Source of the DNA: Brugia malayi
Lineage: Eukaryota > Nematoda > Chromadorea > Rhabditida > Onchocercidae
Direction: 5' to 3'
Length of the DNA: 64,000 bases
NCBI RefSeq assembly: GCF_000002995.4
Contig: NW_025062476.1
Coordinates: 11,220,501-11,284,500 of the forward strand
Of this stretch, positions 27,301-42,300 are shown piece by piece; position 1 is the stretch's first letter; the number at the start of each line of letters is the position of its first letter. Both the position numbers and the translations under genes were made by a program. The notes under the pieces were generated by a model. It was given only the letters and a program-made list of their open reading frames with translations. It had not been told where the DNA came from and did no database searches.

Positions 27301-30300
27301 AAAATATTTATTTATAATAATATGTTCATAAAATTTTTATTTATAATAATATGCTTGTGAAATATTTATCGATAATAATATGTCTGTGAAATATTTATTT
27401 ATTTTTAATAATATGCTTATTTATAATAGCATGTTTGCAAAATATTTATCAATTTTTAATAAATAGTACGTCTATAAAATATTTAATAAGAAAAAATGTC
27501 CCAATTATTAATTTCTAGAATTTTTGCACTTTTTTTGAAAGAAAGGGAAGAATTGCGAAAAAAGTAAAAAAGATTTAAGAATAAAGAAAAAAAAAAAAAC
27601 AAAATAAAATATGATAATGAATGGATGTCCGTCCAATGAATTTTCAAGACAAATTAAATTGAAATCAATTTTTTAAGTGTTTTTTTTTTTCTTCGAGAAA
27701 CACTGAGAGAATAAAAAAAAGAAAATTTTTGAAGGAATTTATATGACAAAATAGTGTGTCAAAATAATATTTTTAGATACGAAATTTTAATTCCTCAATT
27801 AAAAACTCATCAAAGTTAATATAACAAATGCAATCATAATTAATAAAACTTTCATTACTTCTGTAAAATGTGAATTAATTAATTATAGATATATTGGACC
27901 AGTGCATCCACAAACAAATGAATGCTTGAAGAGTCCAACATTAGCAACAAAAAATTCGCAGTGTAGACAAAAGGTGAAGTAATTTTTTCTAATTTATTAA
28001 TCCATTTTCTTTCAAATTAATAAAATACTTATTAAAAGATTACCATTAATTAATAATTATAGGCTTAAATAATAACTAATCAAGAATTATGATTATAGCT
28101 ATAAAATATTTTGTTTCTATCATAGCACAAATGTGCCAAGAAATAGGCTAATAAATGATCATTTTAAATTATAGGAACAAAATCACTCTCAACATCAGCA
28201 ATTGGACTATATTAGAAATCAATTTAGTCCTACTGAAGCAGACGAGAATTATTATTATGGTACAGCTAAACGTGAACAAATATATTCAGGTTAATATTAC
28301 AGGATAATGTAAACTTTTGAAAATAGGTCAGAAAGGATAAATTATGAATTTTTCAAATTAATATTGTCATTCTTTGTGTATCACTTTTTCATTGAAAAAA
28401 TCTAATTTATGTTCTTTTAAAACTTTTATGTATTACTAATTTATATATTAATTCCAAAAAAAAAAGAAAAAAAAAAGGAAAGAAAGATTGTGAAAATAAT
28501 ATTAATTCTAGAGCGAAAAAAAAAAGCTAAATTGTAAATTTTTAAAGTCAACATCATCATTTTTTGTCAATCATTTTTTTTTTTTTTTTTCAAAAAAACT
28601 AATTTACTTGTTTTTCGACTTTTATATATTAATAATTGATATTTGGTATTTGTCATATTAACTCAAAGAAGAAAAATGCGATTTAATAATATTAATTTCA
28701 AGTCGAAAAAAAGCTAAATTGTAAATTTTTTGAATTAAAATTATCATTCTTGCTATATATTTGTTAATAAAAAAAATCCTTTTCATACAATTATCAATGA
28801 TAATACCTCATCATTCCTGTTTCTTCATAAAATGCTGTATACATTTGCTTATCAGTGTTGTTATTTTATTGATTTTTCATTTATCACTTAAATTGCTTCA
28901 TTAAATTTAGCAGTTAAATTTGTTAAAATTCATTTTTTAACTTACTTCAAGTTTTGATTTATTGTGATAAAAACTAGCAATAGCATGCTTATCTCTTAAT
29001 TATTCTTAATAAATTTATATTTCTAAAAATCAATAATTTTTAGGAAGATCTGCAATATCATCACAAGATAATATCATATCATCATCATTATCATCACATC
29101 CAAATCAAACATTACGACGAACACAGCAATGCTTTCGACCGCAATCATCGTTATCACCATCACCACGATTGGTTACTAAACCGGAAACAGGATTCGGTAC
29201 AAGAATTACTGATAGCAATGAAATCATTTATGGCAACAATCTTTCAAAATTGGTATTTCCTTTTTTCATTCCTTCATTTTTTTGTTTTTCCGAAGTGTAA
29301 TTTTGAGATATTTAAATCATGAATGAAATGCTTTTAATAAAAAAAAAAGAGAGAGAGAAAGGTACAAAATATTTATTTGAACATTTTGAAGAAAAAGAAT
29401 TTTTAAAAGTGTCTATGATTAATTAAAATAGAATATTTGAATGTATCAATTTGTAGAACATTTATGGTAGTCCAGCAATACGAAATACAAATACGAGAGA
29501 TTCGGATAATATCGTAAGGGAGAAAAAATCATTGAGAGCTGTTGTTGAATTTGAAAATGATGCATTGAGAAGAACTGGTGGAAGAGCAAAAGTAAGTTTA
29601 TTAAATATTAGTAAATTTATCAAATATTTTATTTACTAGAAAATTAATTAATTAATTTTTTTGTTTTTTTACATACTTATTAATCAATTAATTTTCTTTA
29701 TTTTCAATTTGATTATCAATTGAAAGATGTTAAATTCTCAAATGTTATCCATTCAATCTTATTTACCTTTTTTATTGACTATTTGTGATAATCCTAAAAA
29801 ATAGTACTTCTTATGATAAAGCAAACTCAATGATGAATAATTTGAAGCAACAACAACAAGATTTGGAGCAACAACAAATATTACATCATCGTTCCGAATT
29901 TGATAACGAAACATCAAGGCCAAGTTCTCGACGTCATAATGATACATTAAAGGAAGTAAATATCTTATCAGTAAAACATAATAAATTAAATTAAACTATC
30001 ACTAAAACTAGCATTGCATGCAAACAGTGATTTATTTTTATTTATTTTGTTATTTATTATCAAATATTTAGTTTTCTGAAATCAATTTTTTAGCTATAAT
30101 ATGAATAAAAATGATACGCATTAAGCAATTAATTGATTGTCTTGAGATTATATTTTTTTTTAAAATTATTGAAAAACAAAAAAAGCTAGAGAGAGGAAAA
30201 TTCTGAATAACTCATATATTTTATTTTATTAAGCATTTCAAAATCAAACAATTTGTTTATGAAAATGTGAGCAACGTTTTGATTTATAATAATAAATTGA

Positions 30301-33300
30301 ACGCATAAGAATTTGAAAATCTTTTCGGAATTTCCTCTAATTTCTTTTCTTCTTTTTGAAATTAAACAACAATTTATTTTTCTTTTCTTCATTTCAAAAA
30401 TCTTTTTTTGCTTTTACAGTTAGAAGGAAAACGAGAAACATTTGGAGAATGGATAGATGAAGTAGATATAACGAAAAATAATGCGCAAAATCATGCTCAA
30501 ATAATGGCGGAAGTTGCAATTCATCAGGCTCATTTATCAAAATTACAACAACAACAACAATATTATATGCAAGATGATGATTACAATAAGCAATACTACA
30601 ATGACAATGTTCAACAACAACAACAACAAAAACACCGACAACAACAAATTGATAAAACGTATTTTATGCATGATGGTGTGTTTTTAAAATAATTTTATCG
30701 TAATTATTGGTAAAAATTCTATTTATCATTACTGCTATCATATCAATTATAACATTTGACAATAATTTCATTTAGAAATAAATTAATAATAATCCATTTA
30801 TTTCTATGATTTTTCTATAAATTTCGTTTTTTTTTTTCTTTCTGAATTCTTCTAATTTGAGACATTATTTTCTGATCATAATTATTTGTAATTTTTATTT
30901 TAAATTATGAAATTTATATTATAAAATTATCATAATGTAATCGTTTCTTTAATTAATTAATTAGGTCAACAAAATGAGCAGCAACGTGAACGTCCAGCTG
31001 TGCAATATATTCAGCAACCATGGGAATTAATGATACGCAAACAAGTAGGAAATGAAAATTTTTTAAATTTCATTTATTTCAATTTTATTTAAATTTAGTG
31101 CTTAATTGAAATATCTTTTTTCTTGGCAAATTTTCTTTTGTTTAACAAATTTTTATCAATAATTTAAACTTTTTTGAGTAAATCATTTCATATATTTCAA
31201 TAAACCGAACTTTCTTTTACTTCTTTGTAACTATTTATTTACTTTTAGAAATTTAATCTTGTTTCAAAAAAAAAAAACGAACTTTTATTTATAGATATTT
31301 CATCCTAATGAACAACTTGGAGAAGAGCAAGAAATTGATTTAATTTTTACTCAAATTATTACCGACTGTCGTAAACCTAAAAGTTATCGAATTCATAACA
31401 ATGAACGTGATGCTATAAGTCAAATCTTACGTATGTTTCGCAAAAAAATTTTTTTTTCATGGATAAAAATTATAAATAAAATATTTGATAAGTTTTTGAT
31501 TTGATTTTTTTCATTGCAAAATTATATAATTGATATCTGTGCTAAATTTTATTCATAGATAAATCATTTGAATAATAAATCTAATACTAAAAGATTTATT
31601 AAATTTAATAATTTGAAAAAAAAAAAAATTTAGTAACAAATAAAAAACATCGAACAATTTTTGAGAAAAAAAGATCTTTTTTTAAATAAGTTCAAATTAT
31701 TAAAAAAATAAATAAAAGAAAAAGAGTAATTAGTTTGATTTATTTGGAAAAAAAAATGAAAGAAATGAAACAAAAAAAAAAATCAATTTTATAATTTTGA
31801 AATAAAAAAAAAAAATTACCATTGCTTTATTGAAGTATGAATTAAATTGACTAAATTAAATTACTTTTAGGTAACTATCGAATTCCACCTGCTATGCTCG
31901 ACAATCCTCAATTGCTTCTGATCGATGTTAAAGTAGCTGTCATCCAATGTGCACGACGTTGGCCATTATATTTTAGTGTTCAATTTCCAGTTATGGATCA
32001 ATTCATTAACAGAGTTACTAATGAAATAGTAAATGCACGTCGAATATTAGCTATTCATGAATCAGGGCTTACGTATGTTTTATTTTTTTTTTTTTTTAAT
32101 CTTTATTAAATGTTTATTTCCCTTTTCTCTCTTTTAATGTATAATTCTTTGTCACTTTTTTTTTTCTTTTAATCGAAGAAAATATTAAATTTTAATATGA
32201 CTTAAATAATTTATTTAATATTTAATTTATTACTTTTTCATGCAATTAATATCAATTTTAAACATTCAAACATTCTTTTTTCTATTTAACATTGATCTAT
32301 TTACTAGTTCTTCCTATTTCTTTTTTTATTGTTTGAGTAAAAAAAAAAAAAAAGAAAAGAAAAAAGAAAATTAGCAATCAAAAAGAAGAATAAAACTTTC
32401 CTAACTTTTCATACAAAATAAAAATAAGTGAAATCTTTTCTAACGCAAATAATGAATTTATTAGGTAAATGAAAGAAATTTACAAAATATTTTATGGAAA
32501 ACGATGTAAATTTTTTAAGTAATTATTGTTTAGATTATAGCAATAAATATAACTAAGCAACGTATAATTTCAAAGTAACTAGGCTACAAACAAAATTTTG
32601 CTTAAAATTTTAACCTTATTTAAACAACAAAATGATTATTTCCAAAAAAAGAGAAAAATAAAAAAATGAACGATAAAAGCTAAATGTTAAAATTTAAAAA
32701 AATTATAATTAAAGTTTTGAGAAAAGACGAAAGATCATATGTTAAATAGTTTGTATGTCATTAGCATTAATATGTAAATCATATATTATTGATAAGGAAG
32801 TTATTAGAATTTTAGTCCATTGAAATTAAACAATGAAAAGCTGAAATTGCCTGAAATTTTTGCATTAAACTGTTTCGGTTAATTCTTATTTAGGAATATA
32901 ATTCCTATTTAGTTTTATAATCTTTCTATTATGTCATTTGGAATAGAAATTTCAACTTCATTAATTAAAGCTATAAATAATAATAAAATACACAATGCAA
33001 TGTTCACATCCATATTTAAATCCATTAAATAAAATAGAAAAAAATTTCATTCCTTTTAAACAAATATTTGGTAAATTTAGTCAGAAAGAAAAATGACTGA
33101 AGATGTGGTCTAATATTGGAATAAATTTTATTTCCTAGTAGTTAATCGTTTATATAATTTCTTTAAAATTATTTATAAAAAATGTTTCGCTGCTTTAAAA
33201 AATGATATGAAAGAAATTGGGAGTGATATTTCCAACTCTTTTTCATAAATTCTTTTAATTAAAAAATTATTATTGAAGCATTGATAATCTATCTATTTGG

Positions 33301-36300
33301 AAATGTAAAAATTTCCACTTCTTTCAATTAATGAATTTTAAAAGTTTCTTGATATATATAAGTATATAAGTAATTTTAAAGAAATTATATTAGTCAATAA
33401 ATTAATAAGCAAATTATTTCATCGTTCATCATAATTATTTGCAGAACTGAATTCAAATTTACATTAAAATTTTTTTTAGATTGCTAAATCAAGATGAGAG
33501 CAATAATAATATGGAATTAAATATTTTAGACCATTTCAAGTAAGTGAATAAAATTATGGAAATATTATTGTTTAATTGCTATTACTGTTATACTATTATT
33601 GTTGTTGCTATTATTTTTATTGTTAATTAGTATTATTACTGCTGTTTAAACTTATTGAAATAATAATTGATTTATAAGAAATATAACTGATTTTTTTTTT
33701 AAAAAAATGTTTTATTTAATGACAGTTATGGTGATATTATTGACATGCAAGTGGACTGTACAAGTGGACAATTGCGCTTACAAATACGCCAAGACTCACA
33801 ATTAATACTACGATCTGTTCATGCTGAAGAAATTCATACATTAATTGACAAAATGATGTCAGTTGATGGTGGAAAAGTAAGTCATTTTATCATTTTATTT
33901 ATAATCTTTTATAATATCTAATCTATTTTCAATGATACATAAAGTTTTATATTTCGAATTGTAATAATTTCACTTTATTCTTTTTATTTTCATTATTTAG
34001 TAAAGAAATAAATCTCATAAATTATTCAAATTTCACTGATTTTTTGTGGATAAATTTATTATTACTTATAATTATAATAAGCAATACATTTTGTTTTTTA
34101 TTGATTTTTTTAAAGTAATTTTAAATGAAAATTATTAATATAAGAATAAGAATTAAATGTAAACTATATTATTTAATTTTTTTTAGATTGTAATCATATA
34201 AGCTATTTTTGAAAAACATATTCAACTTATATTTTAGTAGATTATTGACGGCTATATGAAGCTAATTAATAAGCTATAAAGAATTTTGAAATTTAATCTT
34301 TTCTTATTTTTGCAAATAAATTTAATTATTATTTTTGTTATTTAATAAAAATTTTGTTTATCAAATCATTAAATTAAAAAGAAAATTGCATAATTTTAGG
34401 TACGAATATATATGCGTGCAGTAGCAGATTATATTACAAATGAACCAAATTTACTAAGTTTTTCCAAAGGTGATATTATACAAGTAAGTAAGCAATACAT
34501 TATTTGTTTGTTTATTCATAATTCAGAATTATGATAAGTATAATTTAAATTATCATTGATATTACAATAATTATTATTGGCGATGATAATCATGATAATT
34601 TATTAAATGTAAACGATAATATAATCATGATTATTGTTAGTGTAATTATTATTATAAATTCTTAATCAGATTATATTTTACCCATTAATTTTATTAATTT
34701 GATTTTTTTTTTTTTTTAAGATTATAAATCGTAATGATGGAACATTACCAATGGAACAAAATAGTGAGCAATGGTTATATGGTAGAATTGGTAATCATTT
34801 TGGTAATTTACCAGCAAATTATGTTGAACCATTGGATTCTTTTGGGCAGGTAATTAATTATATTAAATTATTAAATCTTTTTTCTACCTTTCTTTATTAA
34901 AATTTTAGGAGTTATGTAACATTAAGAATTCAAATTTTAACATTCATAATGTGAAATTATACCTGAAATTATTAACATTTTGAAAAAATAACGCGATAAT
35001 AATCAACATTTTTTTTCTTTTTCAATATTTTTATAAAAACACAAATTGCTATGGTATGTGAAAAATTTATAAGATATATTAAAAAATATTTCTTTCCTAG
35101 CAATAAGTTAGTCGTAGTATTGTAAAAAGAAATGATAAAAATTTTAATCATGAATTACAAATTATTATTATCGTTATTACTACAATCATTATTACCGGTG
35201 ACATCGTTAGTTTTTATCTTTCATTAAGTTTAATTATAATAATTTTTAATATTAAAATGTGAATATCTTTTTATATCTTTCCTGATTATAATATATATTT
35301 ATTATATCTTTATCATAGAGTACATTTTCATAATTAATTATATTAATAAGTATTTATACTCCCACTAATTACTTTATTATTACTTATAATTATGTGATTT
35401 TATTTGTTTATTCGTTCATTTCGCATTCAATTTTTTCTTTTTCTAAATGAATCTATTGTATTGAGAAAGGAATATTGCTTTTTTAATTTTTTTTTTTTTT
35501 GAAATTAATTAAATTATTACAATTTTCAGATGATTGATTCACAACTAACGATGAATTCATCCACTGCTGGTGGGATTCATTTCGATGATTTGGTTAGTAT
35601 CATTAGTTTTTTTTTTTTGTTTGCGATAATTAAAAAAGCACATAAATCAAATTCTTCAATCATATTTGTGAAATAATGATTTTATAATCAAAAGATTTGA
35701 TAAGAGCTTAGGAAAAGCAGTAATTAAATAAATAAACTATTAAAATATTTTGGTTGATAAATAATTTTTACATATATTCAAGAATTAAAACAGAAAGATA
35801 TTCGATAAAAATGAATATTTTAATATAAACTGGCTTCTTATAAAAATGTTCATTAAAAGAATTGTTGCATTCCAAAAATTAATTTTTCATTATAAATTTA
35901 AAAATTAATTTATTATTAAAAACACCATTAACTGAGATCAAAATGATAGTTCTTGGGAAAGGAAACTTATCATGGAGTTAAATTAATGCTAATAATTCAT
36001 ACATTTAATGAACTTCCCCATCTTATTTGATCGTGTACTTAAATATTTTTGAAAGTATTTCATAGTTTACTTAAATCTTTCAAAAATATTTGGTATATTT
36101 GATATTTTATCATTTTAATGATATCTCTCTCTTTCCCTTTCTCTTATCTAAACTTTTTCAATCTATGCTATCATTAACATTTAAAAAATGCTGTCCGTTC
36201 AAGTAGTCAAAAAAAAGAAATATATATATATATATATATAAAAAATTTTCTTCCACTTTAAATCTCATATATTTTAATGCTTGTTGCATTTATCTATTTC

Positions 36301-39300
36301 ATATTTATTTACTAATCGTTTTATTTATTATTTACTGAAAATCCACTAATCATTTTAGTTATTTATTATTTACTGAAGGAAAAAAAAAGAAAAACGATCT
36401 TTACAAATTTATATTTTTATGTCTTACTATGACCAGAATCAGTATTTTATTTTTTTCAATACTTCAAGAATCCCTCTTTATCGATAAGTCAGGAATCTTC
36501 TCCACTGATATGGTCAAGAATCTTTCTCTATCGATATGTTGGGTGTTCTTCTTCATCGATAATTCTTCTTTATCAATATATCAGTCCTTATTAATCCTCT
36601 CCTATCGACAGGTGAGGAGGACTCATTATCTATCGATACTCAGAAATCTACTTGTCATTTATTGCCACTGTTTATTATTTTATTATTATTATTGATCAAT
36701 AATCATGATAATTTCATTACCTAATTTACATCACTTTTTTTTCTTTCTATTTTTTCATTTTTTCTTTTCTTTCTAAATTATACTAAAACAAAATAGCGAA
36801 GCATTAAATAATTACATTAAATATTTTACAACAAATTACAATCGCCATTAAACCATTACAGTCTTTATGACAATAATTACCATATCTTTTTGAACTGAAT
36901 GATTCATATATCATTAGCTTAGTGTCTTTCTTTTATTGAGCCAAATTAAATAGAATTGAGAGAAAAAGGTACTAAGAACCTGTTTTTCGCATTCTATTTC
37001 ATTACACATTAACATTTACTTACCAATTTCTTTCTTCTTCTTCTTTTCCTTTCCTTCATCAGATACAAATACCGCCCGAACGCTTCTTACCTTAATGTAT
37101 ATAAATAATTGTTTGTATACATATGTTCCATCTATATGTGTAAGTATATATAAATATATATATATGTGTGTATGTGTCTGTCTGTTTGCCTATATATGCA
37201 TGTGTATGTGAACAATTAACCGGTTTGTTCCGGTTTAGATAGATGACAAGGAGCGGTGAATTGCTTCAGAGGAAAAGAATGATTTTTCCTTCAAATTCAT
37301 TACAATTGTCGAAGTATTGCGCGACCATTTTTCTCTCTCTCTCTTTTTACTGACTACATTCGCTTAATTCATTCTTTGTTTCCGATATGTTATATATAAT
37401 TAATTATTATTAATTAATAATTTATTAAATCTTTCCTATTAAATATTATTTGATAAAAGTTTTCCAAAATTTGGTATTATTTGGAAAAGCTGTTATTCTT
37501 ATTGTTATTCAAAATAAAAATAAAAAATAATGAACTATCATTGATTATTTTCAATTATTTAGGACAATTTTTATTGGACAAATGAATTAATTTTAGCACT
37601 GTCATTAATTCATATTTTTTGATGTTGCAACAATCAATACGATTAAATACTAATTTACTCTAAAATTCTGAAATATTCATATTTGCATTGATTTCTTTTT
37701 CTATATTAAAATATTCTCTGCTTTTTACTTCTTCAATTTTACTTTTTTTGGCTCTCGTTTAAACTGATTCGGAAGAAAGCGGTAAAATCATCAGTCGCTA
37801 TATTCAACGTGCTAATTTTCTAATTAACTTATTATCAATTAAAAAATTTACCACTGAATGATAAATTTGAAATTTTAAGATACCTATCAGGTATCCTGAT
37901 TACTATAACTATATCGGTCGACTACCTGTTATGGATTCCCATTACAGTTATCGACAACGGCATTTTCGTCCGCACCCACGTACACCACAGGAATCCAATC
38001 CACTTTATAGGTCCTCTGAATTGGACTATTCTATTTCTGGTATTGGAGCAGGAGGCGGAGGTGGAGGTGGAGGCGGGAATTATTTCAGCACCTCAGGACC
38101 CTGTAATTTTGAAGCTGAAAAACAACCACGACGATCGCAGTCATTGGACAATCGAAAAGACTGGTTGTTCAGCGATGATTATGGATTTCCAGCAGTAGGA
38201 ACAGACGAGAGATATAATGGTGCCACGAAGAGGTACCAGTCTCATCAGCAAAAACGAAACTATAATTATCAGCCTTATTTTAGTGCTAGTACCGGTCCTA
38301 CTACCGGATATCGCGCTACCTACGATGGACGACGTGGTAACGATAATTACTTTGACAATGTCGTAACCCTACAATCCAATCCTACTGAATCTGACTGGGA
38401 TGCTCTCGACCGTTCAATTCGAAATTATCGTGAAGATCCTGGTGGTGAGCAACCAAATGTAACCATGCGACGTTCCAAGGCTCAAAGTTTATCTCCAGTT
38501 CGTCCCAGTGGTGTTTTTGGTGGTATTGGTGGTGCTTCAAGTGGCACCAAACCGAGACGGCGCAATTTACCATCATACTTTTATCGACACTCTGGTACTG
38601 GTGGTTGCTTTGTAGGACCACAAAGTGGTATTTCTGTTAATAGAAATGAATCAATTCGACATACCCGAAACGATTTTTTCAGTGGTTCAGCATTACAGGA
38701 TGAAATGGAATTTGGTACTGACCGTGGTATGACAAATTACTACCGAGGTAGTAATTCTAATCATCAACAATCTGAACATTATAGACCGGGAGCTGGATCT
38801 CTAAATGTTGCAAATACAATGCGAGGTCAAACAATGATTCGTGGTACTACTACAGGTACCACACGTGATGGTTTTGGAGCGCAAAAATATTACAAGCTTC
38901 ATTGTTGCTGTTTAAGTTTTCGTTGGCCACCTTGGGCTTTTGAAGAAGTGGAACCACCGCAACCAATATATCGTCGTACTTGATTGAAAATACATATATT
39001 ACTACCAGTAGAAATAAATTACATTACTATTACTACTAGTAATATTACTTTTATTAGACTTTTTACCTTTTTTTTTTTCATCCTTCAATCTTAATGCTAC
39101 CAATATCTATTTATTTGTTCTTTACAACCTATGCAACTCTCATTTTGCTATTATAAATAATACTGAAAGTAAAATTATATCGAAAATATTTCAAATATTG
39201 ATTAATTTTTTTTTTCTCTTAATCTTACAATGATTTATAAAATCTAAATTTTATCATTCATAGTCCTATTCCATTTATTTAGTTACAATATCACATACTG

Positions 39301-42300
39301 TACCATTGGTTTCTTTTTTCTTTTCGTTTACTTATCAATTAATTCTGATGCCATTTTTTTTCTTATCATCATGGTACCACGGTGCTAAAGATTAATTTTA
39401 CTTTTCCCTATGATAAGGATAATCTATAATTGTAGATATCAAAATGATGATATAATTTATTTTCTCTCTTTCATTTTTTTTCTTTAAAATTTCTGTTCAT
39501 AAGAAATTATTATATTTGTTTGATTGAAAACAAATTTCAATATTTTATTTTAGTTAAATTGTAACTTTTTTTTCGTGTTAAACTCTTCCTAAAGCATATC
39601 AAATTTGTATTATTGCTCAATTTTCACAGATTTTAATCATATTTTCAATTGATTTATAACAAATTTCAAATTATCATTATCATTATCATTTGATAATTAA
39701 ATTAAAAAAAGGAAAAGAAAAGAGAAATAATATAAGAATGATAAGATACATTTAAATTTATTCAGGTTTCTTCTTCTGTTCTATTCTTTATCATTATCAT
39801 TATCATCGTTATATCTCTATTTCCATTATCATCGTTATATCTCTATTTCAGTAGCTGAATAATGATTATTTTATAACTTTTTTTCTCTTCATCTTAATTA
39901 ATAACTCTTCAATCTTTTTATTTGATAAAACCACTTGCTTCATTGCTTTTTATGAGAATGATTAACTGTAATAGAAAAAAGAAAAAGAAAAAGAAAGAAT
40001 AGAAAGAAAAAAATCATTAGAAATAAGCATATTATAATTAATTATCAACTTATTAACCTCAAAGTTTTTTTTTCTTTTTTTTTTAAAGTATTATTTGATA
40101 AAATGATGAATAAGTAATGATAAAATTATAATCATTATGAATATGAATTATTTTTGTTATGACTGTGGTTTATTTTGTTATTTTGTAATATTTATCGATT
40201 TAAAATTTTTTTCCTTGAGAAAAGAGAAAGATATTTTTGCATTGAAACATTTAAAAAAAGAAAAAAAAAATTGATATGTAGGGAATTATATGAAATTTGT
40301 CAGTTAGCTTATAAAAATTACAAATTTATTATAAAAAGTAGAAAAAACAAACAAACAAACAATCTATCACATATTAAAATTTAAATAATATGTTTAATCA
40401 TTTTAAAATATGAATGAAATTTTCAATCTAATTATAGCTTTTAATGGACATAAACTTCATTTATAATTAATTAACAATAATAGAAAGAAGTGAAAAAAAA
40501 AAAAGAAAACATTCAAATATTTGTGGTTAGAAACAAAAAGTTCAGGGTATTAACTGTGGTTTTTCTTCTTTTTTTCATTTGTTAACATTTCAAATTGCTG
40601 ATCTAATTTGACATTTTTTCGCAATTGCACAACGAAAAGTAGCGGCTGGTACTACCATTTTTTTTTTCACTATAATCAATCTTTTCTTTTTTCATTTTGA
40701 ATTTAAGAAAAAAAAAAAAAAGGAAAAAGGAAAAATTGTGTCGCGCTTAGTCTAACAAAATATTTTACAAAATGTACAATTTTCAACATTCTTACATCAC
40801 TCTGTGTTGCTGATAGAAATCATACATCAAATAGAGTTAATTATTTGACATTTTTCAATGAAACAATAATATACCTATCCATTTCCTGAAATTAAATTAT
40901 TTGTTTAATTTTATTTTTCATAATTTTAAAGCCTTTTGTCATCATTTTTCATATCAACTGATAACGTTATGGAACTTTTTTTTTCTTCCTTGATTAAACT
41001 AAAACTTCGTCAGTTAAACATTCCAGTGATATCCCATTGATATTATTATTAACGGGTTATCACCTTTGTAACAATGCCATAAGATACCAAAGTTGAGATA
41101 TAAAATTTCAATCATTAAATTAGCAAATATTTCATTTGAGATAAAATACATCTTCATTCAAATTTATGTTATTAATTTAAAAATTTCTATCAGCAATAAA
41201 GAAATTTTCTCTTGTTTAAAAAAAAAAAAGAAAAAAATTTTTCCGAAACAAAAATAATACTGAAAAAACTATAATTCATGTAATTTTAAATAAATAATAA
41301 AAATTAAATAATAAGTAAAAATATAAAAAAATAGAGAGGAGAAGGGAAGAAGAGAAAAGTGAAATTAATAACGAAAAGAAATGATTTAAATTTCTTTAAA
41401 TTAATGAAACATATATTTCTTTCATCCTTTATCTTTTTTCTTTCTTTTTTCATTTTTTTGTTTTGATTAAATTTTGGGGAATTTTTTTTTTTTTCTTTTT
41501 ACTACGTTTTAGGAACTATTTATTGACAAGAAGTGCTTTCATTATTTTGCATTGTATCAATAAATTATTGTTGTTTTGGATAATAAAAAAATTTTAATAA
41601 CTAATTGGTAAATTTGGAATAGAAATGAATTCAAAGAGAGTATAATGTGCACAATAATAATGCAATTTTCATAAGGTCAAAGGGGCATTTGGCATATAAT
41701 ATACATATATGTATCAAAGGGATCCGAAATGAATTATATTCAATTACTTGAATAATTTAATGGAATGTATAGGAATGGGATAGGAGAGAAAAAAAAAAGG
41801 AAACGATTGGTAAGTGTATAAACAAGGTAATGAAAAAATAATTTAATTTGATATATAATATGTTTCATTTAATTTATATACAAACATACATTTGATATTG
41901 ATTAAATGAATTATTATTGTAAGCTTTATGGAATAGATTTTAATAATGTTGCTTAAATAATTTAATTTAATCTTTTTCTCATAAATTGGACATTAATATT
42001 AAAATCATTATAAAAAAAATATCTCATAAAAGTAAAATGAAAAAGAAAAGGAGCAAAAAAAGATGAAATATGGGTGAAATTGTGTATTAATAATATGCAT
42101 TAATTTTAGATAATAATGCATATGCATAGAATTCTTTTAAATATTAATTTGTTTCAAAACTATAATAATCAATTATATTTGTAAACAAGTAAATAATTAA
42201 AAATGTATATTGTAACAGCAACAGGAAGACGGAAGAACAAAATAATGGCGATTAAATTCATTTGAAATTAATATGACTTAAAGGAAAGAGTCAAAATGAA

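Noticed and set aside
37891..38983. The 350-codon frame as a myosin tail exon
   Set aside because: The preceding myosin exon ends in phase 0, and joining at 37891 in that phase gives a stop at the third codon.
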